Assembly: GCA_030525525.1 (NCBI GenBank)
Contig: JAUNEN010000011.1
Location: 1 to 63,193 of the forward strand
DNA from: Erysipelotrichaceae bacterium
GTDB lineage: Bacteria; Bacillota_I; Bacilli_A; Erysipelotrichales; Erysipelotrichaceae
Direction of reading: 5' to 3'
DNA: 63,193 bases
Shown here: positions 26,137 to 33,913 of the stretch, in pieces
Layout: the number at the start of each line of letters is the position of its first letter
Position numbering within the stretch: position 1 is the first letter of the stretch
Made by a program: the position numbers and the translations under genes
Notes under the pieces: generated by a model
Told to the model about the DNA's origin: nothing
Database searches by the model: none
Seen by the model: the letters and a program-made list of their open reading frames with translations, nothing else

Positions 26137-26167
26137 TGGATATGTCAGTGACATATCCATTTTTTTG
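26137..26167 (+). terminator. Terminator of the HAD gene
   Basis: TGGATATGTC (26137-26146) pairs with GACATATCCA (26150-26159) and is followed by seven T residues. Confidence 0.9.
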
Positions 26168-26222
26168 AATGAAAGAAGTTGTTGTATAATGAATGCATAT
26201 CTGAATGAAAGGAAGTAAATAT

Positions 26223-26570
26223 ATGGCTTGGAAAGATTTTCTGAACGGCACCGAAGAAGATGACGAAGAATACGAAGAAAGACAGCCCGTAAGAACAGCT
26301 CCGGCTGCACCGGCAGGCACATCGATTGCACTTTACGAACCGTCCGCTTTTGACGAAGCAACTGCGATCGCCGATACAATCAAAAAAGGAAATGTCGCAA
26401 CGGTCAATCTGCACAGACTTTCCAAAGATTATGCACAGAGAACAATCGATTTTCTGACCGGCGTTGTATATGCCCTCAACGGCAGGATTGAAAAGGTCGG
26501 CCACAATCTGATTCTCTGCTCGCCGAGCGAAGTCAAAGTCAGCGGCAGAATCACCATGAACAGCGATTAG
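26223..26570 (+). CDS. sepF: Cell division protein SepF
   Basis: 115-residue FtsZ partner that bundles Z-ring filaments and tethers them to the membrane. The N-terminal amphipathic anchor is shortened (MAWKDFLNG), then an acidic linker, then the SepF core (PSAFDEATAIADTIKKGNVATVNLHRL, FLTGVVYALNGRIEKVG, LCSPSEVKVSG). ATG 26223 follows AAGGAAG, with a TATAAT box at 26185-26190. The usual ylmE/ylmG/divIVA neighbours are absent. Confidence 0.93.
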   Translation: MAWKDFLNGTEEDDEEYEERQPVRTAPAAPAGTSIALYEPSAFDEATAIADTIKKGNVATVNLHRLSKDYAQRTIDFLTGVVYALNGRIEKVGHNLILCSPSEVKVSGRITMNSD

Positions 26571-26593
26571 CTTTCACAGAAGGAATGCAATTC

Positions 26594-27091
26594 ATGAGAA
26601 GCTATACCATTTACAGAAGTTCAAGAACCGGTGTGCTGGAGTGCTGTGCATTTCAGGACGGCAGAATGATCCTGCATACATCCATGGTGACGGATGGATC
26701 GGCACCGGTTCTGATCGATACTGCCAACATCCGCCTGAAAAGCGATTATGACTCGGATCAGACACTGATTCCGGGCGTCACAAAGCGGACAGTCTTTTAC
26801 TCTGGAAAAAGCACCTGTTTCGCAGAAATCAAATGGAACCGGGATGAAACCTATACGATTGACTTTACTGACGAAGAGGTGAAAGCGATCCGTCCTGACG
26901 GAAACAGCTTTGTTTTCGAACAGTCAGACAGAACAATCGGAACAATCGACAAGAATCCGCGCGGAGAAATGCCTGTCATTTATGAGGATGTCCGCTATGA
27001 GCCTTCCTATACGGTTGAGTATGAAGAAGGAATCTCACAGCAGGCACTCATCATGATGATGGTTTTCCCGATTCTTTATTTCGGATTCTAG
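26594..27091 (+). CDS. Unknown protein downstream of sepF
   Basis: 165 residues, no family recognised. It is mostly beta-strand in character (YTIYRSSRTGVLECCAFQDG, VFYSGKSTCFAEIKW) and ends in a hydrophobic stretch (QQALIMMMVFPILYFGF) that could be a C-terminal membrane anchor. The start at 26594 has AAGGA 9 bases upstream; the in-frame ATG at 26585 is too close to that site. It follows sepF by 23 bases and is probably cotranscribed. Confidence 0.7.
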   Translation: MRSYTIYRSSRTGVLECCAFQDGRMILHTSMVTDGSAPVLIDTANIRLKSDYDSDQTLIPGVTKRTVFYSGKSTCFAEIKWNRDETYTIDFTDEEVKAIRPDGNSFVFEQSDRTIGTIDKNPRGEMPVIYEDVRYEPSYTVEYEEGISQQALIMMMVFPILYFGF

Positions 27092-27163
27092 TTTTGCATA
27101 TGCGGCAGTCAGGATCATTCGGGACTGGCTGCTTTTGTTTGAATGCCCGGAAAGGTAACAGTT

Positions 27164-27514
27164 ATGGAAGAAGAAATCACAAGAAATTCAGCAGGAAATA
27201 CAGCTGATGAAATCACCAGGGCTTCATCAGCCTCAAAAAGAAAAACATCTTCATCATCAGCGAAGAAAAAGACATCTTCCTCAACCGCAAAGAAAAAGCA
27301 AACATCAACGACAGCGAAGAAAAAACCGGCTTCATCGACTGCCAAAAAGAAGACGGCATCGAACACGGTCCGCTTAAGCGCCGCCGAAAAGAAACTGGTC
27401 ACGGACTTCCGCAAATGCGGCACCATTCAGAAAAAGATTATTTCACTGGTGGTTGAAAAGGTCGCCGGCGGCACGACAAAGCTGGATGGAATTGAGAGAC
27501 TGCTCAATGATTAA
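27164..27514 (+). CDS. Histone H1-like lysine-rich repeat protein
   Basis: 116 residues. The centre (about 25-72) is low-complexity Ser/Thr/Ala/Lys with repeated AKKK units (SSAKKKTSSSTAKKKQTSTT and onward), like eukaryotic H1 tails and bacterial Hc1/AlgP-type proteins. The last 45 residues are a small helical domain (LSAAEKKLVTDFRKCGTIQKKIISLVVEKVAGG). It probably binds DNA through charge. It overlaps the next HAD gene by 8 bases. Similar lysine/alanine tails occur on GlgB (55515) and on the ORF at the window end. Confidence 0.75.
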   Translation: MEEEITRNSAGNTADEITRASSASKRKTSSSSAKKKTSSSTAKKKQTSTTAKKKPASSTAKKKTASNTVRLSAAEKKLVTDFRKCGTIQKKIISLVVEKVAGGTTKLDGIERLLND

Positions 27515-28301
27515 GGCTGTATTTTTCGACATCGACGGAACATTGATTTCAATGAAGACGCGTGTCATGTGTCAGAGTACTCTGGATGCTTTGTATGAAC
27601 TGAAGAAAAAGGGAATCAGGCTGTGGATTGCTTCGGGCAGACCGCCCGTGCATCTGACGCTGCTGGCCAAAGAATTCAACGCATTCCCGTGGGATGGCTT
27701 TGTGATGATGAACGGTCAGTATTGCTATGAAGCGAACGGGACAGTTTTCCGCAAAGAGCCCATTTCCGATGCAACGCTGCGCAGTCTTGTGCCGTGGATC
27801 AAGGAGAACTGCGATTATCCGGTGACTTTCTTTGAGCTGGATCATTCATATGACATCCACTTCAACCAGTCGATGTATGACTATCTTTCCAGTATCAACC
27901 GGCTTGATCAGATGCCTGAATGCGAAGATCCGGAAAGATCGTATACTCACGACACCTATCAGATCTGTCCCTACATCAGCGCTGAAAAGGATGCTGAGTT
28001 TCTTTCCCATGCGCCCGGCCTCATGAGTGCGAGATGGTCGCCTCATTTTGCCGATATGATCGCAGAAGGCGGCGGCAAGCCGCAGGGCATCAAAGCCGCC
28101 CTTGAAAGATACGGCATCAAAAGGGAAGAGTGCATGACGTTCGGGGATGGCGGCAATGATATCACTATGCTTGAATATGCCGGAACCGGAGTTGCCATGG
28201 GAAATGCTTCGGATGAAGTCAAAAAGCATGCCGATTATATTACTGCCGACTGCGAAGATGACGGTATTTTCAAGGCTTTCAAGCATTTTGGCTTGATTTA
28301 G
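27507..28301 (+). CDS. Cof-type HAD-IIB hydrolase (second copy)
   Basis: 264 residues. Motif I VFFDIDGTLISM, motif II WIASGRP, cap domain with GFVMMNGQYCYEANG, lysine in GGGKPQGIKAAL and motif IV TFGDGGNDITMLEYAG. It is a relative of the 23591 protein, sharing the start sequence and the NGQYCY/GDGGND blocks. ATG 27507 lies within the end of the H1-like gene, so translation is probably coupled. Substrate is unknown. Confidence 0.9.
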   Translation: MIKAVFFDIDGTLISMKTRVMCQSTLDALYELKKKGIRLWIASGRPPVHLTLLAKEFNAFPWDGFVMMNGQYCYEANGTVFRKEPISDATLRSLVPWIKENCDYPVTFFELDHSYDIHFNQSMYDYLSSINRLDQMPECEDPERSYTHDTYQICPYISAEKDAEFLSHAPGLMSARWSPHFADMIAEGGGKPQGIKAALERYGIKREECMTFGDGGNDITMLEYAGTGVAMGNASDEVKKHADYITADCEDDGIFKAFKHFGLI

Positions 28302-28310
28302 AAAAAGCCG

Positions 28311-28319
28311 TGCTATAAT
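28311..28319 (+). promoter_or_regulatory. Extended -10 promoter of the 28347 gene
   Basis: TGCTATAAT lies 27 bases before the start codon. Confidence 0.65.
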
Positions 28320-28346
28320 CACTAGTGTCACTCGGAGGATTGCTTC

Positions 28347-28757
28347 ATGCAGATTTTTATCAACATATTCTTTATGGCTGCGAGCTGGGCTGCCGGCGTA
28401 TTTGTCTTTACAATTGCTTCTGAAAAGATTAAAAACTACCGCAAAAACCGCAATACAGCAGATCTGCTCTACGCAATCGGCCTTTTCGCAGCCGTGATTG
28501 TGACAGTTGTTCTGGCTGCCGTGCTCAATAACACCCAGGGTGCAGCCTGCATGGCGGGCGGCTATGTCGTATCATTTATCAATATCATCGATCCGATCAA
28601 GCTGACCCAGGCCAAAGCGGATGAAATCGGCCGCAAAGCCGCTGCCGAAGCAGCCGCCAAGGAAAAAAGAGAAGAAGAAAAGCGCGAAGCAGAACGCATC
28701 AAAGCGGAAAATGCCCGCATTTACAACGAGGAAAAGAAGAAAGCCGCCTCAAAATAA
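28347..28757 (+). CDS. Membrane protein with Ala/Lys/Glu coiled-coil tail, unknown
   Basis: 136 residues. Two or three hydrophobic segments lie in the first 85 (FINIFFMAASWAAGVFVF; LLYAIGLFAAVIVTVVLAAV; MAGGYVVSFINII). A cytoplasmic, highly charged tail follows (KADEIGRKAAAEAAAKEKRE and onward), a likely single long helix. No family is recognised. It resembles the 16279 protein in layout, not clearly in sequence. CGGAGG ribosome binding site. Monocistronic. Confidence 0.75.
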   Translation: MQIFINIFFMAASWAAGVFVFTIASEKIKNYRKNRNTADLLYAIGLFAAVIVTVVLAAVLNNTQGAACMAGGYVVSFINIIDPIKLTQAKADEIGRKAAAEAAAKEKREEEKREAERIKAENARIYNEEKKKAASK

Positions 28758-28772
28758 ATCGTCTTATAAAAG

Positions 28773-28798
28773 CTGCAGATCATCTGCAGTTTTTTTAT
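28773..28798 (+). terminator. Terminator of the 28347 gene
   Basis: CTGCAGA (28773-28779) pairs with TCTGCAG (28783-28789), then TTTTTTTATTG. Confidence 0.85.
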
Positions 28799-28879
28799 TG
28801 TTTCTGCCATTTCATTAAGAATTCGGAATTTTTTATGGTGGAAGGGGGATGATTTGATACAATTTAGGTGAGGTGCGAT

Positions 28880-30286
28880 ATGAAAAGAAAATGGATCATT
28901 TCCGCGCTCTGTGTATGCCTGATCAGCGGGTGCGGCAAAAAGGACGAAGTACCGGAAGAAACAGCTGAACCGGAACCCGTCAAGGAAGAAACAGGCGTCT
29001 GGGTCAAAGAAATCGGTGAAATGGACATTACAGTTGCCCGTGCGCTTGACGCTTTTGAGCAGGTTGAAATCCCGTATGAGGGAACCATGGTGCTTGTGGA
29101 TGAAGAAAGAATCGGTCCGCCGGCAGAGTGGTTCAGCAGCGGCTATACGGAAAATGCAATGGTTGTGGAATCCGGCGGAAAGCACGGTGTTTATGACTAT
29201 GACGGAAATGTTCTTTATGAGCCGTCAATCAATGTGCACTCCACACCGTTCGGCAAAGGAATCACAATGGCGAAGGTCAAGGATGAAGACGGCACATGGA
29301 AATATGTCTACGGCACATGCAATTCGACAATCTCCAGTGCGATGGTTTTCGAGCCTGACTTCACGGCTGTCAAGGATGTTCCGTTTGCGGATTATCAGTT
29401 TGCGCCGTATCAGGATACAAGCACATATCCTTTCTTTGCGATCGTCGACGGTACCTTCGGTGTTGTGACACCTGGCTTAAAGGAAGACGGAACTGCCGAC
29501 GGAACCCACAGTTTTGCGCCATACAGCGGAACCGGACTGACCCGCAATGCGATCGTTCCGGTGATGGATGCGACATATAAAACTTCTTCAAGAGTGCTGG
29601 TATTCCAGAACGGTTCAATCGGACCTGATGTTCCGGAATATCTCGGCAAATATCAGGAAGGCTCCTATGCCAACGGTTTCTACCGCCTGAAGTATGACGA
29701 TTCCGTCATCTTTATGCATGCCGATACTGCAACCCAGATCGGTTGGGCATATCATGATGCGAAAAACTTCGTCAACGGCTATGCACCGGTCAAGAGATAC
29801 GGGTATTGGGCACTGCTGAATGAAAACGGCGATGAGGTCACCGATTATGTCTTCAGCGATATCTCATATGTCTGCGATGGCAAGGCGTATGTCAGAATCG
29901 GCAAGTCATGGGGCATCATCAATGTTGAGCAGGCAGTCAAAAGAGGACAGAATGTCACATGGACTGCATTGTTCGGAACCGAGAAAAAGGATTCATTAGG
30001 TACGCTGACAGTCAAGGTTACCGATCTGAACTTCAGAACCGGACCGGATATCACCTATGAAGCAATCGGCAATTCTGTGCCGAATTCAAAGTATCCTGTC
30101 TATGAGACAGCCGAAGCGAGCGGATTCACATGGTACCGCATTGATGAAGGTGTCTGGGTACCGAGTGAAGGAACATGGGCTGTCTATGAAAAAGGTGTCT
30201 TCGACGCCGATGAAGGACCTGCCAAAGACAAGCACAGAGCTGAGGCAACACCAACCCCCGAAGCAACCGAAGAACCAAAAGGCTGA
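28880..30286 (+). CDS. WG-repeat lipoprotein with SH3 domain (paralogue of the 13116 gene)
   Basis: 468-residue predicted lipoprotein; the lipobox is LISGC, so Cys18 is lipidated. An acidic linker is followed by HGVYDYDGNVLYEPS- and RYGYWALLNENGDEV-type WG repeats, then an SH3-like domain (VKVTDLNFRTGPDITYE, FTWYRIDEGVW), and a Pro/Thr/Glu tail (ATPTPEATEE). Domain order and several phrases (GVWVKE against VIWVKE, FVNGYAPVKRYGYWAL against FSDGFAPVKKNGLWTF) match the 13116 protein, so the two are paralogues. An extended -10 TGATACAAT (28855-28863) ends 16 bases before ATG 28880. Function unknown; it is probably at the cell surface. Confidence 0.82.
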   Translation: MKRKWIISALCVCLISGCGKKDEVPEETAEPEPVKEETGVWVKEIGEMDITVARALDAFEQVEIPYEGTMVLVDEERIGPPAEWFSSGYTENAMVVESGGKHGVYDYDGNVLYEPSINVHSTPFGKGITMAKVKDEDGTWKYVYGTCNSTISSAMVFEPDFTAVKDVPFADYQFAPYQDTSTYPFFAIVDGTFGVVTPGLKEDGTADGTHSFAPYSGTGLTRNAIVPVMDATYKTSSRVLVFQNGSIGPDVPEYLGKYQEGSYANGFYRLKYDDSVIFMHADTATQIGWAYHDAKNFVNGYAPVKRYGYWALLNENGDEVTDYVFSDISYVCDGKAYVRIGKSWGIINVEQAVKRGQNVTWTALFGTEKKDSLGTLTVKVTDLNFRTGPDITYEAIGNSVPNSKYPVYETAEASGFTWYRIDEGVWVPSEGTWAVYEKGVFDADEGPAKDKHRAEATPTPEATEEPKG

Positions 30287-30298
30287 TCAATCAATTCA

Positions 30299-30330
30299 GT
30301 CCCCGGCCAAAATCCCGGGGGCTTTTCTTT
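30299..30330 (+). terminator. Terminator of the second WG lipoprotein gene
   Basis: A CCCCGG arm pairs with CCGGGG (30301-30320), then CTTTTCTTT. Confidence 0.8.
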
Positions 30331-30370
30331 AAGAATCCTTAAGAGTGGTTCTGTTCTGTCCTATACACGA

Positions 30371-30376
30371 TATAAT
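30371..30376 (+). promoter_or_regulatory. -10 box of the exporter operon
   Basis: TATAAT about 80 bases before the first adaptor gene. The -35 region is poor. The leader holds a possible hairpin AGTGCA...TGCACT. Confidence 0.45.
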
Positions 30377-30455
30377 GGATATTGTTAATGGTTATTGCAC
30401 AGAGTGCATGTTTGAAGACTGCACTTCTGATCAAGAATCTCAGGAGGCATCGATT

Positions 30456-31541
30456 ATGAAGAAGAAAAAGTGGCTGATTCCGTCTGTCATTGCCGCACTT
30501 GCAGTGATTGGTCTTGCAATCTGGTTTTTTTTCGGCAGAACAGCAGGCGGCGGCAGTGAAGTCGCATATGTGCAGAGTGTCGCATCCATGAACGGAAATG
30601 TTCTGGCTGACCGCTATGCAGGTGTTGTCGAATCACAGCAGACAGCAGATTTCAAAGCTGATTCAGGCCGCAAGATCGATGAGATTTATGTGAGTGCCGG
30701 TCAGAGTGTGGCTGCAGGGACTCCGCTGTTCCGCTACAGCATCACCGAAGCGGAAAACAAAGTCGCTTCCGCCAATCTTGAAATTGAGAATTATAACAAC
30801 CAGATTTCCATTCTTGCGGCAGGCGGAAACACAACCGATATTCAGCTGCAGATCCGTCAGCTTCAGTATCAGATTCAGGTGCAGCAGCAGGAGATTGCCG
30901 GCTGTCAGCAGGAAATCAACAATGCCGAAGTGAAGTCAACCATCGACGGCGTCGTCAAATCAGTCAATGAAACCGGCATCGGTGCGGATGGCTCAGAGGC
31001 TCCGATTGTTGTCGTGGCACAGACCGGTGATTTCCGTGTCAAAGGAAAGATTTCCGAAATGAGCGTTTCCTCCCTTTATCCGGGAATGGGCATTTTCGTA
31101 CGCTCAAGAATCAATGAAAACCAGGTATGGCGCGGCCAGATTGATACGGTCGGCAGCGAGCCTGAACAGAATAACAATGATATGTATTACGGCGGCGGGG
31201 AGTCAAGTTCCAAATATCCGTTCTATGTCAGTCTTGAAAGCACGGACGGTCTGATGCTCGGCCAGCATGTCTATATTGAACCGGACTTTGGCCAGGGCGA
31301 AGTGAAGGAAGGACTCTGGATCGATATGGGCTTTATCGGCTATAACGATGACGGCACAGCCTTTGTCTGGTGCGGCACCGGCGGAAAGCTGAAGAAGCAG
31401 ACTGTTGTCCTTGGTGAAATGGATGATGCGCTTTACAGAGTGCAGATCGTGGAAGGTCTTTCCGAAGACGATCTGATTGCTTATCCGGAAGAATCCATGA
31501 AAGAAGGAATGAAGGCAGTCAATCCGGCGGAGGGTCAGTGA
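30456..31541 (+). CDS. Efflux adaptor (HlyD/MacA family), first of two
   Basis: 361 residues: one N-terminal membrane helix (LIPSVIAALAVIGLAIWFFF), a barrel-sandwich part (ADFKADSGRKIDEIYVSAGQSVAAGTPLF), a short coiled-coil hairpin rich in Gln (about 105-155), the returning half (AEVKSTIDGVVKSVNETG) and a beta-barrel/MP domain. It links an ABC exporter to the exterior in Gram-positive MacAB-like systems. ATG 30456 has CAGGAGG upstream. It is followed 1 base later by the ATPase gene. Confidence 0.85.
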   Translation: MKKKKWLIPSVIAALAVIGLAIWFFFGRTAGGGSEVAYVQSVASMNGNVLADRYAGVVESQQTADFKADSGRKIDEIYVSAGQSVAAGTPLFRYSITEAENKVASANLEIENYNNQISILAAGGNTTDIQLQIRQLQYQIQVQQQEIAGCQQEINNAEVKSTIDGVVKSVNETGIGADGSEAPIVVVAQTGDFRVKGKISEMSVSSLYPGMGIFVRSRINENQVWRGQIDTVGSEPEQNNNDMYYGGGESSSKYPFYVSLESTDGLMLGQHVYIEPDFGQGEVKEGLWIDMGFIGYNDDGTAFVWCGTGGKLKKQTVVLGEMDDALYRVQIVEGLSEDDLIAYPEESMKEGMKAVNPAEGQ

Positions 31542-31542
31542 G

Positions 31543-32235
31543 ATGCTGCTGGAACTGAACGGAATCTGCCGGAATTACGGAAGTGCCCAGGCGATGGTTG
31601 CGGCTCTCAAGAAAGTCAGCCTCAATGTTGAGGAAGGCGAATATATCGCAATCATGGGACCTTCCGGTTCAGGCAAGACCACACTCATGAATATTCTAGG
31701 ATGTCTGGACAGAGCGGATGAAGGCACATATATGCTTGATGGCATTGATATTTCATCCGTTGATGAAAACCATCTGTCTGATATCAGACTGAACAAGATC
31801 GGTTTTGTTTTTCAGACCTTTCAGCTGCTTGCTTCGGATACGGCGCTTGACAATGTGGCGCTGCCTCTGATCTATGCCGGCGTAAAGAAAGGCGAACGTG
31901 AAAAAAGAGCGCTTGAAGCTCTGACAAAGGTGGGACTTGAAGACCGTGCGTCTTTCTATCCCAATCAGCTTTCAGGCGGTCAGAAACAGCGTGTCGCAAT
32001 CGCCAGGGCAATGATCAACAATCCCCGCATTCTGCTTGCCGATGAGCCGACCGGTGCTCTTGATCAGGCAAGCGGAAAGGCGGTTATGGAGCTGTTTGAA
32101 AAGCTGAACAGCGAAGGCACAACCGTGATTATGATCACCCATGATGCCAATGTTGCAAATCATGCAAAGCGCATCATGTATATCATCGACGGCGAGCTGA
32201 GTGAAGGAAAAGCAGGTGATGCTCATGAAGACTAA
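31543..32235 (+). CDS. MacB/LolD-type ABC transporter ATPase
   Basis: 230-residue ATPase: Walker A GPSGSGKTT near 39-47, Q-loop FVFQTFQLL, signature LSGGQKQR, Walker B ILLADEPTGALDQ and H-loop ITHDANVA. The TFQLL after the Q-loop and PTGALD are typical of the MacB/LolD group that exports antimicrobial peptides, lipids or signalling peptides. Cotranscribed with two adaptors and a permease; the second adaptor starts inside its end (11-base overlap). Confidence 0.93.
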   Translation: MLLELNGICRNYGSAQAMVAALKKVSLNVEEGEYIAIMGPSGSGKTTLMNILGCLDRADEGTYMLDGIDISSVDENHLSDIRLNKIGFVFQTFQLLASDTALDNVALPLIYAGVKKGEREKRALEALTKVGLEDRASFYPNQLSGGQKQRVAIARAMINNPRILLADEPTGALDQASGKAVMELFEKLNSEGTTVIMITHDANVANHAKRIMYIIDGELSEGKAGDAHED

Positions 32236-33913
32236 GAAAATTGCAGGAATTGTGATAGCGGTGCTTGCTGTACTGACCGGCGGTTTCTTCGGAATCAGGC
32301 ATGTGCGCAATTCAAACCGCAAGGCACCGGTTGTGCCGGTGTCAATGCTGAGCCAGCAATACTATGAAGAAGGCTCGACAGCGTATGGAAATGTCTATGA
32401 CGCTGACAGCCAGAATATCTATCTTGAACCGACTGCGATCGTTGAACAGATTTATGTCAGCGAAGGCCAGCAGGTTCATAAGGGAGATCCTCTGATCGCA
32501 TTTGATCAGACTTCCCAGCAGCTGACTTATGAAATCAAGGCTCTTGAAGTCGAATCGCTGCGCAACCAGCTGGCAGAGGCACAGAATGATCTGATCCGTC
32601 TGCAGAATGCAAGACCGGCACCTGTGCCGGTGATTGAACCGGAACCGGTTCCTGAACCTGAGCCCTCAGACGAACCTGAGCCCAGCAGCAAGCCTGAACC
32701 GACACCGACTCCCGAGCCGACCCCGGCCCCGACCCCTGCGCCGATTGAAGAAGAGCTCAAAGGCGAAGCATGGACTGCACTCAAGCGGCTGGATCAGAAT
32801 TATGAAACAGACGATGGCGTTCTGCATTATCTTCTGACTGAAGACGGACTTCTTTACGGTTCCTTCTTCAATGAATTAAAAACACAGCCTGCCGGCACAC
32901 TGGCAGTTCTTGAAGTCAGACAAGGCAATACAAAAGACGGCGCTCTGATGAGTGCCTGGACAATCAACTCAGGTTTCATCATGGCTGATTATGACGATGC
33001 GGAATGCTGGTTCATCATGAGCCATGACAAAGTGAATACATCGCTTTCCGTCATAGAAAAAGACAGCAAGCTCTCTGCCATGGAAGGCTCCGGCTGGTCT
33101 GCACCTACAGCTCCTCAGGCTTCAATCCCTGCCGAACAGGGCAGTACTCCCTCAGCGAGCACACCGGAAAATTATGACGGTATGTATACAAGAGAAGAAC
33201 TGGCTGAAATGATCAGACAGAAAAAGATCGATATCCGTGATCTTGACCTGCAGGTCAGAAGAGCAGCTCTTGCACTCAAGATGATGAAAGATGACATGTC
33301 GGACGGCATTCTCTATGCTTCAAAAGACGGTGTTGTCAAAATGCTCGGCGATCCTGACAACCGTCCCCAGGACGGCAGTCCGTTCATGGTTGTCGCAAGC
33401 GGCAGCGGTCTGACGATCCGGGCATCGGTCAGTGAACTGCTGCTTGATAAAGTAAGACCCGGCACCCCGGTCAATGTGACAAGCTATGAAACCGGTGAAG
33501 TATTCCCGGCAACCGTGCAGTCGGTCGATGTCTATCCGACCCAGAGCAATATGTACGGCGGCGGCAATCCGAATGTCTCCTACTACGATTTCTATGTCTA
33601 TTCCGAAGAAGCTCCTTCCATTCCTCCTTATGCATATCTTGAAGTTGCTTTCGGAGCCGGTGAAGCTTCATCAAGAATTACCCTTGAAAATGCATTTATC
33701 CGCTCCGATGCCAACGGCAGCTATGTCATGAAGGATGAAGACGGAAAGCTGAAGAAGCAGTATGTCAAAACCGGAAAAACATTCTACGGATATGCGACCG
33801 AGATCGTTGAAGGCCTGAGTGAAGAAGACATGATCACTTTCCCGTATGGAGACGGTGGGGTGGAAGGTGCAGCCAGTGAAGTGAGCGATGATGTGGGGGT
33901 ATTCTACAGATGA
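32225..33913 (+). CDS. Efflux adaptor with inserted domain, second of two
   Basis: 562 residues. N-terminal membrane helix, a barrel-sandwich half (AIVEQIYVSEGQQVHKGDPLIAFD), then the first coiled-coil helix. About 200 residues are inserted before the second helix (TREELAEMIRQKKIDIRDLDLQVRRA) and the second barrel half (DGILYASKDGVVKMLGD). The insertion holds a Pro/Glu/Thr linker (PEPEPSDEPEPSSKPEPTPT and onward, about residues 135-175) and a compact domain (about 180-290) of unknown fold. The last part resembles the first adaptor (KLKKQ, EIVEGLSEEDMI against QIVEGLSEDDLI). ATG 32225 follows AGGTGA. Adaptors usually have 350-420 residues. Confidence 0.82.
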   Translation: MKTKKIAGIVIAVLAVLTGGFFGIRHVRNSNRKAPVVPVSMLSQQYYEEGSTAYGNVYDADSQNIYLEPTAIVEQIYVSEGQQVHKGDPLIAFDQTSQQLTYEIKALEVESLRNQLAEAQNDLIRLQNARPAPVPVIEPEPVPEPEPSDEPEPSSKPEPTPTPEPTPAPTPAPIEEELKGEAWTALKRLDQNYETDDGVLHYLLTEDGLLYGSFFNELKTQPAGTLAVLEVRQGNTKDGALMSAWTINSGFIMADYDDAECWFIMSHDKVNTSLSVIEKDSKLSAMEGSGWSAPTAPQASIPAEQGSTPSASTPENYDGMYTREELAEMIRQKKIDIRDLDLQVRRAALALKMMKDDMSDGILYASKDGVVKMLGDPDNRPQDGSPFMVVASGSGLTIRASVSELLLDKVRPGTPVNVTSYETGEVFPATVQSVDVYPTQSNMYGGGNPNVSYYDFYVYSEEAPSIPPYAYLEVAFGAGEASSRITLENAFIRSDANGSYVMKDEDGKLKKQYVKTGKTFYGYATEIVEGLSEEDMITFPYGDGGVEGAASEVSDDVGVFYR

